Positions 25,001-36,513 are shown, numbered from the stretch's first letter. The stretch is DNA of 64,000 nt from Cristatella mucedo (GCA_009760855.2 WPIO01000019.1:6120501-6184500), one strand, 5' to 3'. The notes: generated by a model from the letters alone, not told the origin. Translations and numbers: made by a program.

Positions 25001-28000
25001 TAATACACTTGATAAAGCTCCCTCAGTGAACCCAATCTCTCTTTAGGCGCTTTACATTTGCTGCAAAGGAAACGCGATCGAATGGTGAGCGGTATCATGC
25101 TTGATAAACAACATGAATAACATGGTTAGGGGTAACATGCACAGGGTCAGCATGCAAGTGTGGTTAGTGGCAGCATGCACAGTCAGCACGCATAAGCACA
25201 TGAAGGACGAATCACAGGGACCCACTAAATGCTGTCCTAAATAGGTGCGTTTTTAATTTCTTTTTAAATGCGATCAAGTCAGGGGATGTTGTGACGCAAG
25301 TCGGGGGGGGGGAGTTCCAGGCTTTGGGAGCATACGAACTAAATGCACGGTCTCCAAAAGATTTGAGGTTTGCATTGAAACCCTTGCAAGTAAGACTTCA
25401 AAAATTTTAGATTGTCCTGGACAAAATTGCAGAAAATCTTCAAAACTGCACTCAACTTGCAACGGCGTCGTATACGAAGACAATTGGCTTATGCGTGGCA
25501 CGCAGCGTGGGCATGAAATGTTCGCCGAGTGCGGAGGTAAGGGCGCCTTACCGAGAGCAGAGGTATAGGGTGGCGTTACCGTTTGCAAAGGTAAGGACGG
25601 CCGAATCACGTAGCAGCTGCCTTCCGACATCAATAATATCAATGTCGGAATACTCTGAAATTAATGTCGAAAGCGGTTTGCAGGCTTACGGTGTGTGCTT
25701 TCTATTTTTTATTGACAGATGCTAAGCTACGTCACTTCCGTCCTTCAAATTCCAGCGTCAAGTCTGACACTCGATGCACTGCGTGATACGGACGGTATAA
25801 ATGAGTCTCTCGTGGTTTATCCAGTGGTGACTACCGAAGCATTTTACCGTCTTCACGAGTGAGTCTTGTTTGAGCTCTACCTAGCTGCGGAGCTAGCTCT
25901 ATCCAGAGTGAAGTACACAATAATATTTTACGCGCTCTTCAGTTTTTGTCTGCGAATTGAATGCCAGTTAATTTCTGAGTTGCAGGCTAGCTCTTGTTTT
26001 GGTTTTGACTGTGCCAAGCGGGCGATGGCAATAATCGCTGTAACTAGCGTGCACGCTGCTGGTCGCCGTAAAAGCATTAGCCAAAAGGGCATGTTAAGAG
26101 GTCAAGGTTAAGTAACCAATCCTCATTATCGTTTGCTTTATCTGCCAGCCACTTCCTAGCCTCCATGTTTGCGCAGCCGAGAGGCAAGCGGCTGCGTATC
26201 GCTCCAGACAGGATCTGAGGGCGTACGTAATGTTGGACGAATCGTAGGCTGTGAGCTTCGGATACGCTCCCGATCTTGGTGCAATCTGGTGCAATCCGAA
26301 TCGGATCGAGTGAAGCTGCAGCTAGGTAATTTGACCAATGACTGAGGATTTGTCTCCACACCCACACGCACACATCCACACACACACACCCACGCACACA
26401 CACACACACACACGCACACACACACGCACACACACACACATACACACACGTATGAATTACTTGAATTTCCAGTGAATTTCATGAATTGAATTTCATTAAA
26501 TGAAATTAAATGAATTTCAGTGTCGCTTTTTTGACGGCTCCGTTCCAACGCAGGAGCGTCCACCTAATGGCGCCGGCAAATGCAAAGATGGGATGTAATA
26601 TATTGCGATTTCTACGACCTTGATATTCGTCGAAGTGCATTGTATGAACACGAAAGGGGAAGGCTAGTAGCAGACTGCCAACCGGCCTGCTGCTTAGATG
26701 CGCTTTATAAGAGAATTAAGTCATAAACACGTATAGAATAAAATGCTCACACTATTATGACCGACCCTGTAGCCCGACGAAGCAGTGTTTTGGTCCACCG
26801 TTCAACTCGCGGTCCAGCTCTGAGCACCATGTGGCGTCATTGTGGACCGTCCGGTTAGAGTAGGTTTCTATTGATCTGCTCGGGCCAGAGGATTAAAATT
26901 CTCTTGCCCGATTATCCGCCGAGACAAGGACCGAGACGGTTGACAAAGCTTCAATGCCTTTGCAATAAGTAAATATTACTCGTGCAGAGACAGGTGTCAA
27001 AGTAGGTGACCGCGCACTTGAACTATTACGTCGCATAATTTAGAAGCTACGATTTCTTTCTTCTTTAGTCAAAGGCTTTCGCACAAGCACAGCAGGTAAA
27101 GCTCGAGATTTTCAAGTATTGCCTGCCTTGAGCAGCATCGATCAATTTCTTGTCACAGCACAACAGAAATTGAGGTGACATCTTTTGTTATTGAGCAGGT
27201 TGCTAGTAACCTCTCACACGCGGGTTTAATTTTTTTGAGGTGCGCAGTAGTTACAAATTAAGTTTCTGCAAGAAGTAAGTCAGATAGGGTCGTGGTCCAG
27301 AGGTTGGCAGCGATTGCCAAGTGTCGGGTGAAAAGAAAGACATGGGGAAATGACGTATGCTCTCATTGACAGCCGCTACAAACGAGTTAGTGCGCTGCTT
27401 AAGCGTCGCACTTAGCCTAGGCCCTAGAGTGGTGGCACCGCTGAAATGATTTAATAGTAAACTGAAACTGGCTCTGTTTTAGGTACTTCACTATGGCGGA
27501 TATTGAGAGCTTGAAAGACGCAATTAAGGACGCGGAGGTCGAAGCGTGGAGGACCAAGCTATTGCCACTCTCAGATCCATCAGCTGACATTATTTGGCCT
27601 ATAGGTGAGAGCCGGGTATGCTTTCGTTTTGGTGCTAGATAGCCGATTACTTGCGAGTTTTCTTGCATAGCCTTCGTGCCATTTGCAAGTACACCGAAGG
27701 CTTTGCTTGTTCCAAGAACTGAGGCCTCACCTGGAAAAGGCACATGTAATCTGTAACACATCGATCGTGATCTTAGATTTTGGTTTCCGAGATTAAAGTT
27801 TATAGATTCTTACGTGTATGCATGCTGTATTTCTATGAAGATCTCAAACTCTGATGTGACGGCCCCAGCTCTCACGATTCTCGTGTGCCGTAAGAAGCAT
27901 GCACAACCGAGTAACAGATAGCTGCGAACTCATTCCTCCACGGTGCTTGTTCGCACGCATTCGTAGTAATAGGCACAAATGCGACTTGAGGAGTCTCATG

Positions 28001-30735
28001 CAAAGGTGTTACCAAGCTCTTTCTGAAGAGGAGAACGCAGCTGATTTGATTTGAGCTATAAGCGACAGCTGCTGAGATTTTTGTTTGAGTTACTGAGACT
28101 ATTGGTCGCGGTGAAGTTTGAAATACACACGCACGACCTTTTCTTTTCAGGTACACGCCAGCAGACAAGGCCAGAAAAGAGGTTTGACATTAAGAGGTGG
28201 GACTATTTTGATATGACAGGAATTTATTATGACAACGAGTTCATAAACATCCGTCCTTTAACAGGTACGTGATCTGCACGTGGCGAGCGACAGCAACGCT
28301 GAAAATAGCTCGTAATACTTTTTTTGCTTGTTATTAGACAAACGCAGAGCATTACATTGTCGGTAGCTTTTTTGTTAGTTATTTTTTATAATTGTTTTGT
28401 CACAAGCATGAAGACGACGGTTATAACTTGCTTTTGATTCATCCTCACATTACTACTGGTATCCTCCCAATTCGAAAAGCTGCTAAAGCAATATTGTACC
28501 ACTTGAAATTTGTTGTCCAAGTCTTGGTCTACTGTTCCACCAATGCTTCTCGTCTGCAGCAAAAACGCATAAAGGGCCAGAGCTTGTGCCGATACCATAT
28601 ATTATACCTCCACCTACCAAGTAATTCACGACAGTAAAGTGCTTTAGTCCAAGACTATAACATAATTAATTGGTGTTGAATCCTGAGAAGACCTGATCTC
28701 TATCAATGCGCTTTATATACAGGGCTCGAGCCCACGACCTTGGTCTTTCAAGGCGAGCACCATAATCCTGGGATAATCACAACCTCTTCTCAGCGCTATA
28801 TAATGTGGGCAGATGAGACGCGTGCGATGGGAAGAGGTTGAGCAGTAGTTCCCTTGTCGTACAGTTCCCTTCCACCGGATTTTGAATTCTCGGTCCCTTT
28901 TCAAAAGTACCAGATCGTATAACTTCGAATAACATTATTTTAAAAGTTGATCCTATTCAACTGCCTTTTATGTGCAAGGGATTCACATAAACAACTAGCT
29001 AATTGTCACGTGACGACTGGCAGAAATCTGCTTGCAGAAAGCGTATTGAAGGTCATTAAAACATGTGCCGTAATGTGGCAGTTGTTTCGAGGCGTCCGCT
29101 TAACCATCGCTCTCTGCGAAGACAGAGGCATTAATTGTAATTGTACTTTAAAATACAACGGGGTGCTAAATACTTTCCAGTGGAGAAGTTAGCAGTTTGA
29201 AAGCGGTTGCTAGAAAAGCTGTCTCGATTAACGTCTTGGACAAAAAGATACGCAAACATACAGGACGGCGTCTGACAAGCTGTCGCGGCACCGAGGCTTC
29301 TAGCGTTCGCTCAATGATCGCACATGCTTCTGGCCTAAACAAAGGCTTTAGGCTTGCAGTTGTAAATGGTATTTTCTACTGAAGCCACAAAGAGCTTTTG
29401 TTACTTTGCTGTGCGATATTCTTGCATTAACGCGCCGACCATTTCTTTCGACACTAAGCCACTTCTTCATTTGCTAGTTTAATGGAGCGGTCTCAATGCT
29501 TCTCTCTAGTTGGGCCGGCTTTTATTGTGGCTAATTTTAGTTTTGATTTAATTCAGTCCTAGCACTACCACGGCATCATGCAGTTGGCCATGGTAAGCAG
29601 CCGGTATGACTTGCTGCATCCTATTCTAGAGAAGAAATTGGCCAAGTTCAAAGTCTGATTAGCTGACGCCACTCGTTTTTTAGGCGCCGACAAGCTCGAT
29701 ATTCAAGAAGTCGTGGAGAAAGCAGAGGAAGTCATTACAAAGAAATACCCTGACAAGTATACTTATCAGAGATTGGCTAATGGCTACAGGAAGCTCGATC
29801 CAAATCGAGGCATGATGTATATAGTAGATCTCGAGTTTCGCGAGACGCGAGGCTACAAGAAAGTCCTCAAACGAGTAGAGCTGCTGCGGCCAGTCGGCAC
29901 CATGGAGGTCATCACCATGCCGCCTGGAGTGGGTAGCAAGACAGCAATGCATTTGATCGTGCCTGTCCAATCAGACACAAGCTATGAACACTGGAGAGCG
30001 TTCCTGCGAAAGTTTGAATCTGAAATATTAACCCCAAAGTACGATGCCGAGTTGGTCGTGGCATTCACATACGATAAAAAAGAACAGGAAAAGCTAGCTA
30101 AGAAAGTGGATGTTTACCAGCCTCTCAAGGCCGAGCTTAAAACGCTTAAGCAGGGCGCAACAATTACAACAGTTGATGTAATGACGAACTCGCCGCCGTC
30201 TCAGCTGAAGATCATGGAGACAGTGGCCAAGAAGTTGCCCGCAACAAGTGTCGTGATGATCGTGTCGGTGGAGATCAACCCGTCAGTCGAGCTGCTTGAC
30301 AGAGCGAAGTCGCATACAGTGAAAACTAAGCAGGTCTACTCGCCCATCGGGTTCTGGCAATACCGTCCGGAGCTGGTCTACAATGACACGCGTCTTATTC
30401 CCGAGCTGGAAATCAATCGAGACTTTGGGCACTTCGAGACGAACTCGTACGAGCACATAAGCTTCCACATTTCCGATTTTGCGGACAGCCTGGCGACGGC
30501 AGCGAATGGCTCGCCGCCGCTCGTCGTCAATGACATCTACGAACTGTTCCTGTCCGCCGGCCGCCATCTTCACATAATGCGTGCCGTGGAGCCCGCTCTC
30601 AAACTGCGCCACAGGGATGTGAGCTGCGATCCAGACGAGAACCACTCGAGTTCTTGCAATAAGATTAGACAGTCAAACCTGGCTTCCAAGGCGCGAATGG
30701 CTCTTATCTACTTCAAGGACAAGGGACTCGTGTGA
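21112..30735 (+). CDS. CHPF: Chondroitin polymerizing factor (CHPF family), six in-phase exons
   Basis: CHPF is a Golgi type II membrane protein that pairs with chondroitin synthase to polymerise the GlcUA-GalNAc backbone of chondroitin sulfate. Exons are 21112-22063, 25411-25536, 25719-25858, 27483-27604, 28151-28264 and 29684-30735. All introns are GT-AG and all phases agree. The product is about 834 residues plus any upstream exon, against about 775 in human. Landmarks in order are a membrane segment ending LLVENAERPC, LRTELGVREKVLVSILAS, YYFVPDTVYV, GLCVARSVGMKC, LVVYPVVTTEAFYRLHE, RFDIKRWDYFD, NGYRKLDPNRGMMYIVDLEF, VELLRPVGTMEVI, SPIGFWQYRPELVYND and LFLSAGRHLHIMRAVEPAL. This order is that of CHPF. 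Both sugar-nucleotide DxD positions are replaced (VPDT, VSVEI), fitting CHPF/CHPF2 rather than a catalytic CHSY. The TGA at 30733-30735 ends the frame. Confidence 0.95.
22064..24984. other. CHPF intron, left part
   Basis: The first 300 bases stay GC-rich and open in the CHPF frame, but they follow a good donor and lack CHPF similarity. Later sequence has a (GCTAGTTTAAT)-like decayed tandem repeat at 23535-23655 and a tRNA-like patch near 23350-23430. No further exon was recognised. Confidence 0.5.
24985..25376 (-). mobile_element. LINE A copy in CHPF intron, next to an acceptor
   Basis: An impure TAA repeat is followed by the LINE A hairpin (CTTGATAAAGCTCCCTCAGT then TCTCTCTTTAGGCGCTTTAC), the 3' UTR words and the last RT codons (minus-strand reading GDRAFSSYAPKAW-like). 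It is 5'-truncated at about 25376, only about 35 bp before the acceptor of the 25411 exon. Confidence 0.88.
25411..25536 (+). CDS. CHPF: CHPF exon 2 of the recognised set
   Basis: It encodes IVLDKIAENLQNCTQLATAS followed by YTKTIGLCVARSVGMKCSPSAE. This matches the CHPF segment around the C-x-N-D-I / LGRC-I-x-x-x-G-V-x-C pattern. The acceptor is AAAAATTTTAG and the donor GAG|GTAAGG, both phase 0. The polypyrimidine tract is weak because a LINE ends a few tens of bases upstream. Confidence 0.88.
25719..25858 (+). CDS. CHPF: CHPF exon 3
   Basis: It encodes MLSYVTSVLQIPASSLTLDA then LRDTDGINESLVVYPVVTTEAFYRLHE. The final block corresponds to the family's HPV-x-x-x-x-x-Y-x-LH segment. The acceptor is TTTTTTATTGACAG and the donor GTGAGT, ending in phase 2. 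Confidence 0.9.
25859..27482. other. CHPF intron 3, with CA repeat
   Basis: It contains a CA-type microsatellite at 26358-26452 and nothing coding. The acceptor at its end is CTCTGTTTTAG. Confidence 0.6.
26358..26452. repeat. CA-rich microsatellite
   Basis: Runs of CA are interrupted by CCCACGCA and CATC words. The reverse strand reads as Cys-Val repeats, which are not a protein. Confidence 0.93.
27483..27604 (+). CDS. CHPF: CHPF exon 4
   Basis: It encodes YFTMADIESLKDAIKDAEVE followed by AWRTKLLPLSDPSADIIWPI. It corresponds to the helical segment before the W-P-V/I-G motif in CHPF. Entry is at phase 2 and exit at phase 1, donor GTGAGA. Confidence 0.92.
28151..28264 (+). CDS. CHPF: CHPF exon 5
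   Basis: It encodes TRQQTRPEKRFDIKRWDYFD then MTGIYYDNEFINIRPLT. RFDIKRWDYFD matches the conserved RFEVLRWDYF of CHPF. The acceptor is CCTTTTCTTTTCAG and the donor GTACGT, with phase 1 at both ends. Confidence 0.94.
28700..28810 (-). repeat. tRNA-like repeat with B box
   Basis: On the minus strand AAGGTCGTGGGCTCGAGCCC resembles a T-arm/B box preceded by a D-arm-like stretch. It looks like a relative of the SINE family, but the rest of the body does not match well. Confidence 0.4.
29684..30735 (+). CDS. CHPF: CHPF terminal exon, GT7-like C-domain
   Basis: This 350-codon exon holds almost the whole C-terminal glycosyltransferase-like domain: LANGYRKLDPNRGMMYIVDL, VELLRPV, SPIGFWQYRPELVYND and YELFLSAGRHLHIMRAVEPA, then a Cys pair (VSCD, SSCN) and the stop. 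At 30262-30276 the family DxD position reads VSVEI, without the metal-binding aspartates. The acceptor is CTCGTTTTTTAG. No AATAAA was found close downstream. Confidence 0.95.
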
Positions 30736-32255
30736 GTGCAACCACGCCTCGCCGGTTCACTGGTATGTCCAATCTGGCCCAATGTGACGCGGCCAGTTTG
30801 ACGAGCAATGCGACAGGTTGCTCCGCTCTCAGTTTATTGTTAGTGTTTTTTCCGTTAACTGTACCGTTGCCTCTATTGCAGCAACATTTACTGGTCAGCT
30901 TTTACTTGAATGCAGAACGCATTTCCCTCTCAGCGCGAGCGCACAAACTTGAGCTTGAGGCGCGACGAGCGTGCGTACGGAGCCGCTACTCTCACTACGC
31001 CGTCGCTCCTACGAAACGTCAGCCGCGCGCGCGTCCTCGAATCGGCGGGGCGCTCGTGGCAGCGCTACTTCTAGAACGACGCACCGCGAAGGTCCGCTCC
31101 AGGTCAGCGTAGACTCGTTCGTGCTTCCGCAGCTCAACAGCGAGGTCTTCTAGCAGGCTACCGTCGCTAGGCGACTTAGGCTTCTTTTCCGGCCATTCTA
31201 TGCTGCTGCTACTACCTGCCTCAGGCGGACTCAAGCTTTGGTTCTCACTTATTGATTCCGTAATTGACGATGACGTCTTTTGGCTATCTGATAAGAACCG
31301 ATAGCTTTATCGGTGTGAGCGTGCGCTGCTCGGTTTCCGTTGCCTTGTGGAGGAGTCACAGAAGGATGTGCCGCATGTAGCGCTCAGGCGGTGGCTCTCC
31401 TTTTTCGCTGACGAGCTAGCGCTTGCTCGAAGCGAGTGCGAAAGAGCTCGGGTAGGGGAGGCGAAGCAAAGGAATTAAGATGCAATCGCTGGCGCTGCGT
31501 CCGGCAGCCGTTCGAGGGCGCTGAATCTCGCGCTGGAGCGAGTACGCAGCTTTACTATACTATAGCGCCTGCGAGGGGGGCGGCGGCGGCGGAGGGGAAG
31601 GGGCCCATTGAACTGAAGGGCGTCCACTCTTTCCCCTCCCCCCAACCCGCCCGGATGGGGTGTTTCGTCTGCTACTCGGCCACGCCGGCTTGACCCAAGT
31701 GCCGCGCTGACACGGTGGACCACCCGGCCATTGTCAGCGTCAACTGACCGGCGAGAAACCCTGTCGACAGCATTACTCAAACTAGGGATTGATGAGTTGA
31801 GACGGTCGCTTGTTGCCAGGCATTAGAGTTCTGAGTCTGGAGCGAGGGTCACGAGTTGGCGTGAAGACAATGAGAGTTATTTCGCACGTGTTCACTGTGC
31901 TGAGAACTCGTCGCGCACCTATAAAAAATACCAATGACCAAGTGGTTAAGTCTTGTTGAAGAATAGTGGGATCAATATCTATAATTTTGAATGCGAGTAC
32001 GAGAGTGGCAGAGGCCGTAAACGCAAGTAGCTGATGTTCCGCTTATGATGTGCCCTTAGTGATATTGATAGCACTACTATGACGCTACAGCCACAATGAG
32101 TTCCGTGAAAACAATACCAGCGAAGATAATTTTTGTAAATTTGCAAATTGAGGTACAATATTCACTCTCACAGTTGAAATTGAACACTGAATTGTACTTT
32201 GAAGTATGAAATCGCGATAGATGAGCTGGCTTTTAATCAACGCGTTATTTAATGT
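30736..32255. other. CHPF 3' flank and GC-rich intergenic stretch
   Basis: It contains the 3' UTR of CHPF of unknown length. A CpG-rich stretch (30940-31700) may be a promoter of an unseen gene. No polyadenylation signal could be assigned. Confidence 0.35.
31086..31283 (-). CDS. Possible minus-strand exon, Ser/Glu-rich, unidentified
   Basis: Between an acceptor-like TTCTTATCAG and a donor-like GCG|GTGCGT the minus strand is open and reads SITESISENQSLSPPEAGSS, then IEWPEKKPKSPSDGSLLEDL and AVELRKHERVYADLERTFA. Composition and boundaries look exonic and the end is helix-like. I recognise no family and found no partner exon. It would be convergent with CHPF. A chance frame in GC-rich DNA remains possible. 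Confidence 0.3.
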
Positions 32256-32257
32256 AT

Positions 32258-32885
32258 CTCCGTCTGTAACTCCACAAAGTCTTAAATACTATGTGGGTGT
32301 TACGCAGGAGAGTTTTGGAAAGCCCACTCACAGCCTAAGCGGCTTTCGGTACGCATTCGGTAGCCAACAGACTTCGTCTCACGCAACAAAGAGAAAGTGG
32401 GAAGCATAGCAGAGTCAGGAAATCAGTTGAGGTAGTGAGTAGCATAGAAGTAGCAGTTCAGGACCGCTGAAAAAGATGTGCCATAGTCGGCAGTAGGAGA
32501 GTAGCTGTCATTGCGTAAGAATTGTGGAAGCGAGTTCCAAAGTCTAGGACCTGCAGAGCTAAAGCTTCTGTCGCCAACTGTCTTAAAGCGGAGGAATGGA
32601 ACAGCTAATTTATTGTCCACACAGGACCTGAGGACGCGAACAGGCTGAAACTGATGCAGCAGTTCAGCTTGGTACGGAGCCAAGCCGTGGCGGGCCTTGT
32701 GGGTCAGCGTAAGAACTTTGCTCTGTATCCTTTGCTCAACCGGCATCCATCGTAGCTCTTTCAGAAAAGGAGACACGTGCTCAAACCTCTGGGACTTGAA
32801 GACTAGCTTTGCAGCCATATTCATAGTCCGCTGCAGTGGCATAATAGCTTTCTTTGGCATTTCGTTTGTAAGCGCTGTGGAGATT
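32258..32885 (-). mobile_element. LINE B, 5'-truncated copy
   Basis: The minus-strand frame 32423-32860 reads as a reverse-transcriptase C-terminal region: FEHVSPFLKELRWMPVEQRI, HKARHGLAPYQAELL and FSSAGPRLWNSLPQFLRNDS. The 3' end (CTCCTGCGTAACACCCACAT then AGTTACAGACGGAGATACAT) matches the copy at 38052. Frames are mostly open, so it is fairly young, though it lacks the endonuclease and catalytic RT parts. Confidence 0.85.
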
Positions 32886-33002
32886 TTATCTTAGTAGAAC
32901 GGATAAAATTAACTGTCTGACCTGTGCAGTCCCCCTTATCGACGGTATGCAGGCCGGTGACTCATCGATGCTGAGCCTCTGGACTATCTGATATGCAGGT
33001 CT

Positions 33003-33422
33003 TTAATTTTCAACATGAAATTCGTGCACGCGCGATTTTTTGCTTGTACACACGATTAGTACATAATCTTTTAAAATAATAGCTAGCATGATTATCAAAA
33101 ACGCACCGCAAGAAATATCTGACTTGGCCCATTTGAATCCTTCGTCTAAACGGAGGACATTACCTAAACGGAATGCAGTGAAGTCGATACGTCTATCCAT
33201 GATACAGATCAACCTTTCGTAAGGCAGGTGAAATGTGTCACGACCCTTCGTGATGGTATGCATGGCGTGCTGTCTTATGACAGCGCTCGACTGGTGTCGT
33301 GAGCTTGCTGCAGAACACATTATTCTCTGGAAGCTCTTAATAAAGTAGTTATTGGAGAGGTGAATTTTCTTGACCACTCCGAAGATAAAATAGATGCTCT
33401 CCGAAAGCCTTCGGCTATCCAT
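33003..33422 (-). other. Unassigned 139-codon open frame
   Basis: This minus-strand frame has a hydrophobic stretch near its end (CGAFLIIMLAIILKDYVLIV). No family, splice context or start context supports it. The opposite strand is also open at 33360-33557. It is recorded because it is long for this AT-rich stretch. Confidence 0.15.
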
Positions 33423-34255
33423 AAAGAATACGTCAGAGCCATAAACGAAGCCGATGACGCACTACTGTATATACGATTCAAACTCTCGGGTTGGGGCGCT
33501 GAGGCTGAACAACTAAAATACTCTCTCTCGCTCTCTCACTTTACCACTCTTGGATAGCCGCTCATGACTTCTGACCAGTTTTCTTAAGCTGAGGGATGAT
33601 ACCCCGGTATACCTCATCAGAGTCTATACTTGGAGCCATAATCAAGTATTCAGAACATATTAAAATATTAATAAATAAATAAATAAAATAAATAAAAATA
33701 TAAAAATATTCAGAAGTATTCAGAAAAGAAGTATCCAAAAGAAGTATTCAGAGATTATGACCGCACTTGCCGTAGTGCAATCATAATCTAGCACTTGCCA
33801 ACTGAGTATCGTCTTTAAAGATTTGCTGCCATTCAAAAATCCTTCAGAACCATGCTCAGATGGACATTTCCCATTTTTATCCCTTCAAAGATGCTGGGTT
33901 ACTCAATGTATTAACTAGCTAAAAGCCTTACTAACTGCACGGTCGTCTCGAGGCATAGCTACTGTCACTCTGTTGTAGCAGTGCTTCTAAAAAACGCAAA
34001 CATTAATCCGTGGTTAGAAGTAAACTAATCAAGCAATAATATACTCCTCTGAAAGCAGACGATCAATCTTCGCGCCCAAGGCGAAGCGGCCCGAAGGATT
34101 CTTTAGCCATACTCTACTAAGAAAATTGAATGCCTGTCTAAGAAATTCCAACCGCCCTTATAAAACGAATAGCCAAATTGGGCAGGCGCTTCCCCCCTGC
34201 AGCAGGCATCGATCTCAGTCGATTCCACATCCAACTGTTCCGTGGCCCAATCTTC

Positions 34256-34256
<1 letters not shown>

Positions 34257-34328
<72 letters not shown>

Positions 34329-34346
34329 TAGAGAGGGAGAGAGCGC
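34257..34346. repeat. GA microsatellite
   Basis: About 65 bp of pure GA then impure GA units, a few dozen bases from the TAA end of a LINE A copy. Confidence 0.95.
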
Positions 34347-34379
34347 AAAGCTGCAGCGAAGCGTCAGAGCAGGCCTTTT

Positions 34380-35463
34380 TATAATAATAATAATAATAAT
34401 GTACTTGATAAAGCGCCCTCAGAGAACTCAATCTCTTTCTAGGCGTTTTACATTTGCTGCAAAGGGAAATGCAATTGAATGGTAAGTAAAATCATGCTTA
34501 AAAAACAAACAAAATGAATAACATGGTTAGGGGTGACATGCACAGGGTCAGCATGCAAATGTGGTTAGTGGCAGCATGCACAGTGTCAGCACGCATAAGC
34601 ACGTGAAGGACGAATCACAGGGACCCACTAAATGCTGTCATAAATAGGTGTGTTTTTAAGTTCCTTTTAAATGTGGTCAGGTCAGCGGATGTTCTGACGC
34701 AAGTCGGGAGGGAGTTCCAGGCTGCGGGAGCATACGAACTAAATGCACGGTCTCCAAAGGATTTGAGGTTTGTACGAGGTATTTGTAGACTGTTGGATTC
34801 CGAAAAGCGGGTGGTACGATGCTTGGCCTGATGGGGGAGTATGTCGGAGAGATAGGCTGCAGCCATAGAATGAAGGGACCTACAAGTGAGCGACAAAACC
34901 TTGAAGTAAATCCGTTGCTCGACTGGTAGCCAGTGCAGGTCGGCGAGAAGTGGAGTAATGTGGCAACTGCCACGCTCACGACAGACAAGCCTAGCTGCGG
35001 AGTTGTGCACCAGCTGCAATCGCCTGATCGCACATGCTGGTAGGCCAGTAAGCAGTGAGTTGCAGAAGTCGAGACGAGATGTCACGAATGCATGGACCAA
35101 CTTAGACGTGGTATCCTTATCTAAACAAGCCCGAATTTTAGCAATGTTATGAAGCTGAAAATAGGCAGATTTGACTGTGGAGCTGATATGGTCGTCTAAC
35201 GAGAGGTTGCTTTGGAACATGACACCTAGATTTCGAGCTGATTCGACAGGAGATATGCTGGCAGAGCCAATTTTGAGCGTCAGCCTTTCCAATTTCTGAA
35301 TCGCACTGGGTTTGCCCACAACTAGTAAGTTAATTTTTTCATCGTGTAGCCTCAGGAAATTTGCTGCCATTCATGTGCGGATGTCATCAATGCATGCAGC
35401 TAGTGAGTTTAGAGAATTTGAGATGCTCGAAGGCTGGGAGGGATCAAAGCAAAGGTACACAGG
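34380..35463 (-). mobile_element. LINE A, best-preserved copy, 3' third
   Basis: The TAA tail, hairpin (AAAGCGCCCTCAGAGAACTC / CTTTCTAGGCGTTTTACATT) and 3' UTR are followed by a 251-codon minus-strand frame at 34615-35370. That frame reads FLRLHDEKINLLVVGKPSAI, LGVMFQSNLSLDDHI, FVTSRLDFCNSLLTGLPACA, LLADLHWLPVEQRIYFKVLS and LKSFGDRAFSSYAPAAWNSL. These are the thumb/C-terminal blocks of CR1/L2-type reverse transcriptases. Homology continues upstream to about 35463 through one TGA where a Trp codon is expected (35371-35373). The element is 5'-truncated and not autonomous. A very similar copy starts at 63565. Confidence 0.92.
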
Positions 35464-35635
35464 TTTTTGATTTCTCTAACGGAAGAGGATGGTTCCTCTG
35501 GAAATTGAACTCGTTGCAGTGCGTCGTCGAGGGCACTCGGTGCACGACAGGCTCAAAAGTAGCCTCTCCTCACAAGAAATCATAGTCACCCATCGGTAGA
35601 GCTAGAAGCTAATGGCCTACAGCCTCGAAGGCCCC

Positions 35636-35711
35636 TCCCTCTCTGTCAGTCTGTCGATGTCTGTCTGTCTGTCTATGTCTATCTGTCTGTCTGTCTGTCT
35701 GTCTGTCTCCC
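35636..35711. repeat. CTGT/CTAT tandem repeat
   Basis: Tetranucleotide CTGT units with CTAT variants, about 75 bp. Confidence 0.85.
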
Positions 35712-35912
35712 CCACCACAGCTCAGCTGGCTGCTAGGAGCGATGGCTCAGTTGCCGCTGCTGCACTTTTTTTTTTTTTTTACCGCAACTGCTATCAACCG
35801 GACGTGCAACTCGCCAGACTGTATTTATTCGGGCAGCAGACCCAGACAGCCAGCCTGGTCCGTGTTCGACTCGCAAGCAGGGAAGTGCTTTCAAGCTCTG
35901 ATCCTTGCGCGA

Positions 35913-35914
<2 letters not shown>

Positions 35915-35953
<39 letters not shown>
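35915..35953. repeat. CT microsatellite
   Basis: About 39 bp of pure CT. Confidence 0.9.
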
Positions 35954-35954
<1 letters not shown>

Positions 35955-36477
35955 AGCATTCTCAATCTTCTTCCGTCCATTTTTGTCGTTCGTGATTCAC
36001 TTGCTCAGTCTCCACTGGTGATTGCGTACTTTGATTGCGGCCTTTCTCTGAGCACATTTCCCGCTCGTTCTCTTGCTTGCTTTTGAGAAGCGCGATAAGC
36101 GGTCCGACTGCGCAGTTCGCCCACTACTTTTCCAGGCGTGGAGGTTCCCCGTCGATGTTCCCCGCTTGCCTCGCCAGCCATCCGTCGGCGCCCATCAATG
36201 GTTACACAGCGCTTCCTATCTCTTCTATCTATAGTCGCTGGGCTGCCAGGTTAGCACAGATAGCACAGATGTAGCTAATTACCGTAAGTCAACGAGACCA
36301 AGGGGCTGCTGACAGCGAGTGCTTGCCGCACGTAATCAATCCTGTAAAGATTGTGCTGCCAAAAAAAAGTTACTCCTCCAGTACGGATTCGGGTCTAAAC
36401 TTCGTGAACCTTGACTTACTTTGACCCAATGTGTTGACAAGAGAGAAAGAGAAAGCCGGAGAGAAAAAGAATGAAGT

Positions 36478-36513
<36 letters not shown>

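Noticed and set aside
21112-30735. Assignment as chondroitin synthase (CHSY) instead of CHPF
   Set aside because: Both DxD motifs are absent and VPDT, RWDYF and YELFL-RAVEPA match CHPF wording.
34615-35370. Host protein-coding gene of 251 residues
   Set aside because: It is the C-terminal part of a LINE reverse transcriptase, followed by the LINE 3' UTR and hairpin. It recurs elsewhere in the window.
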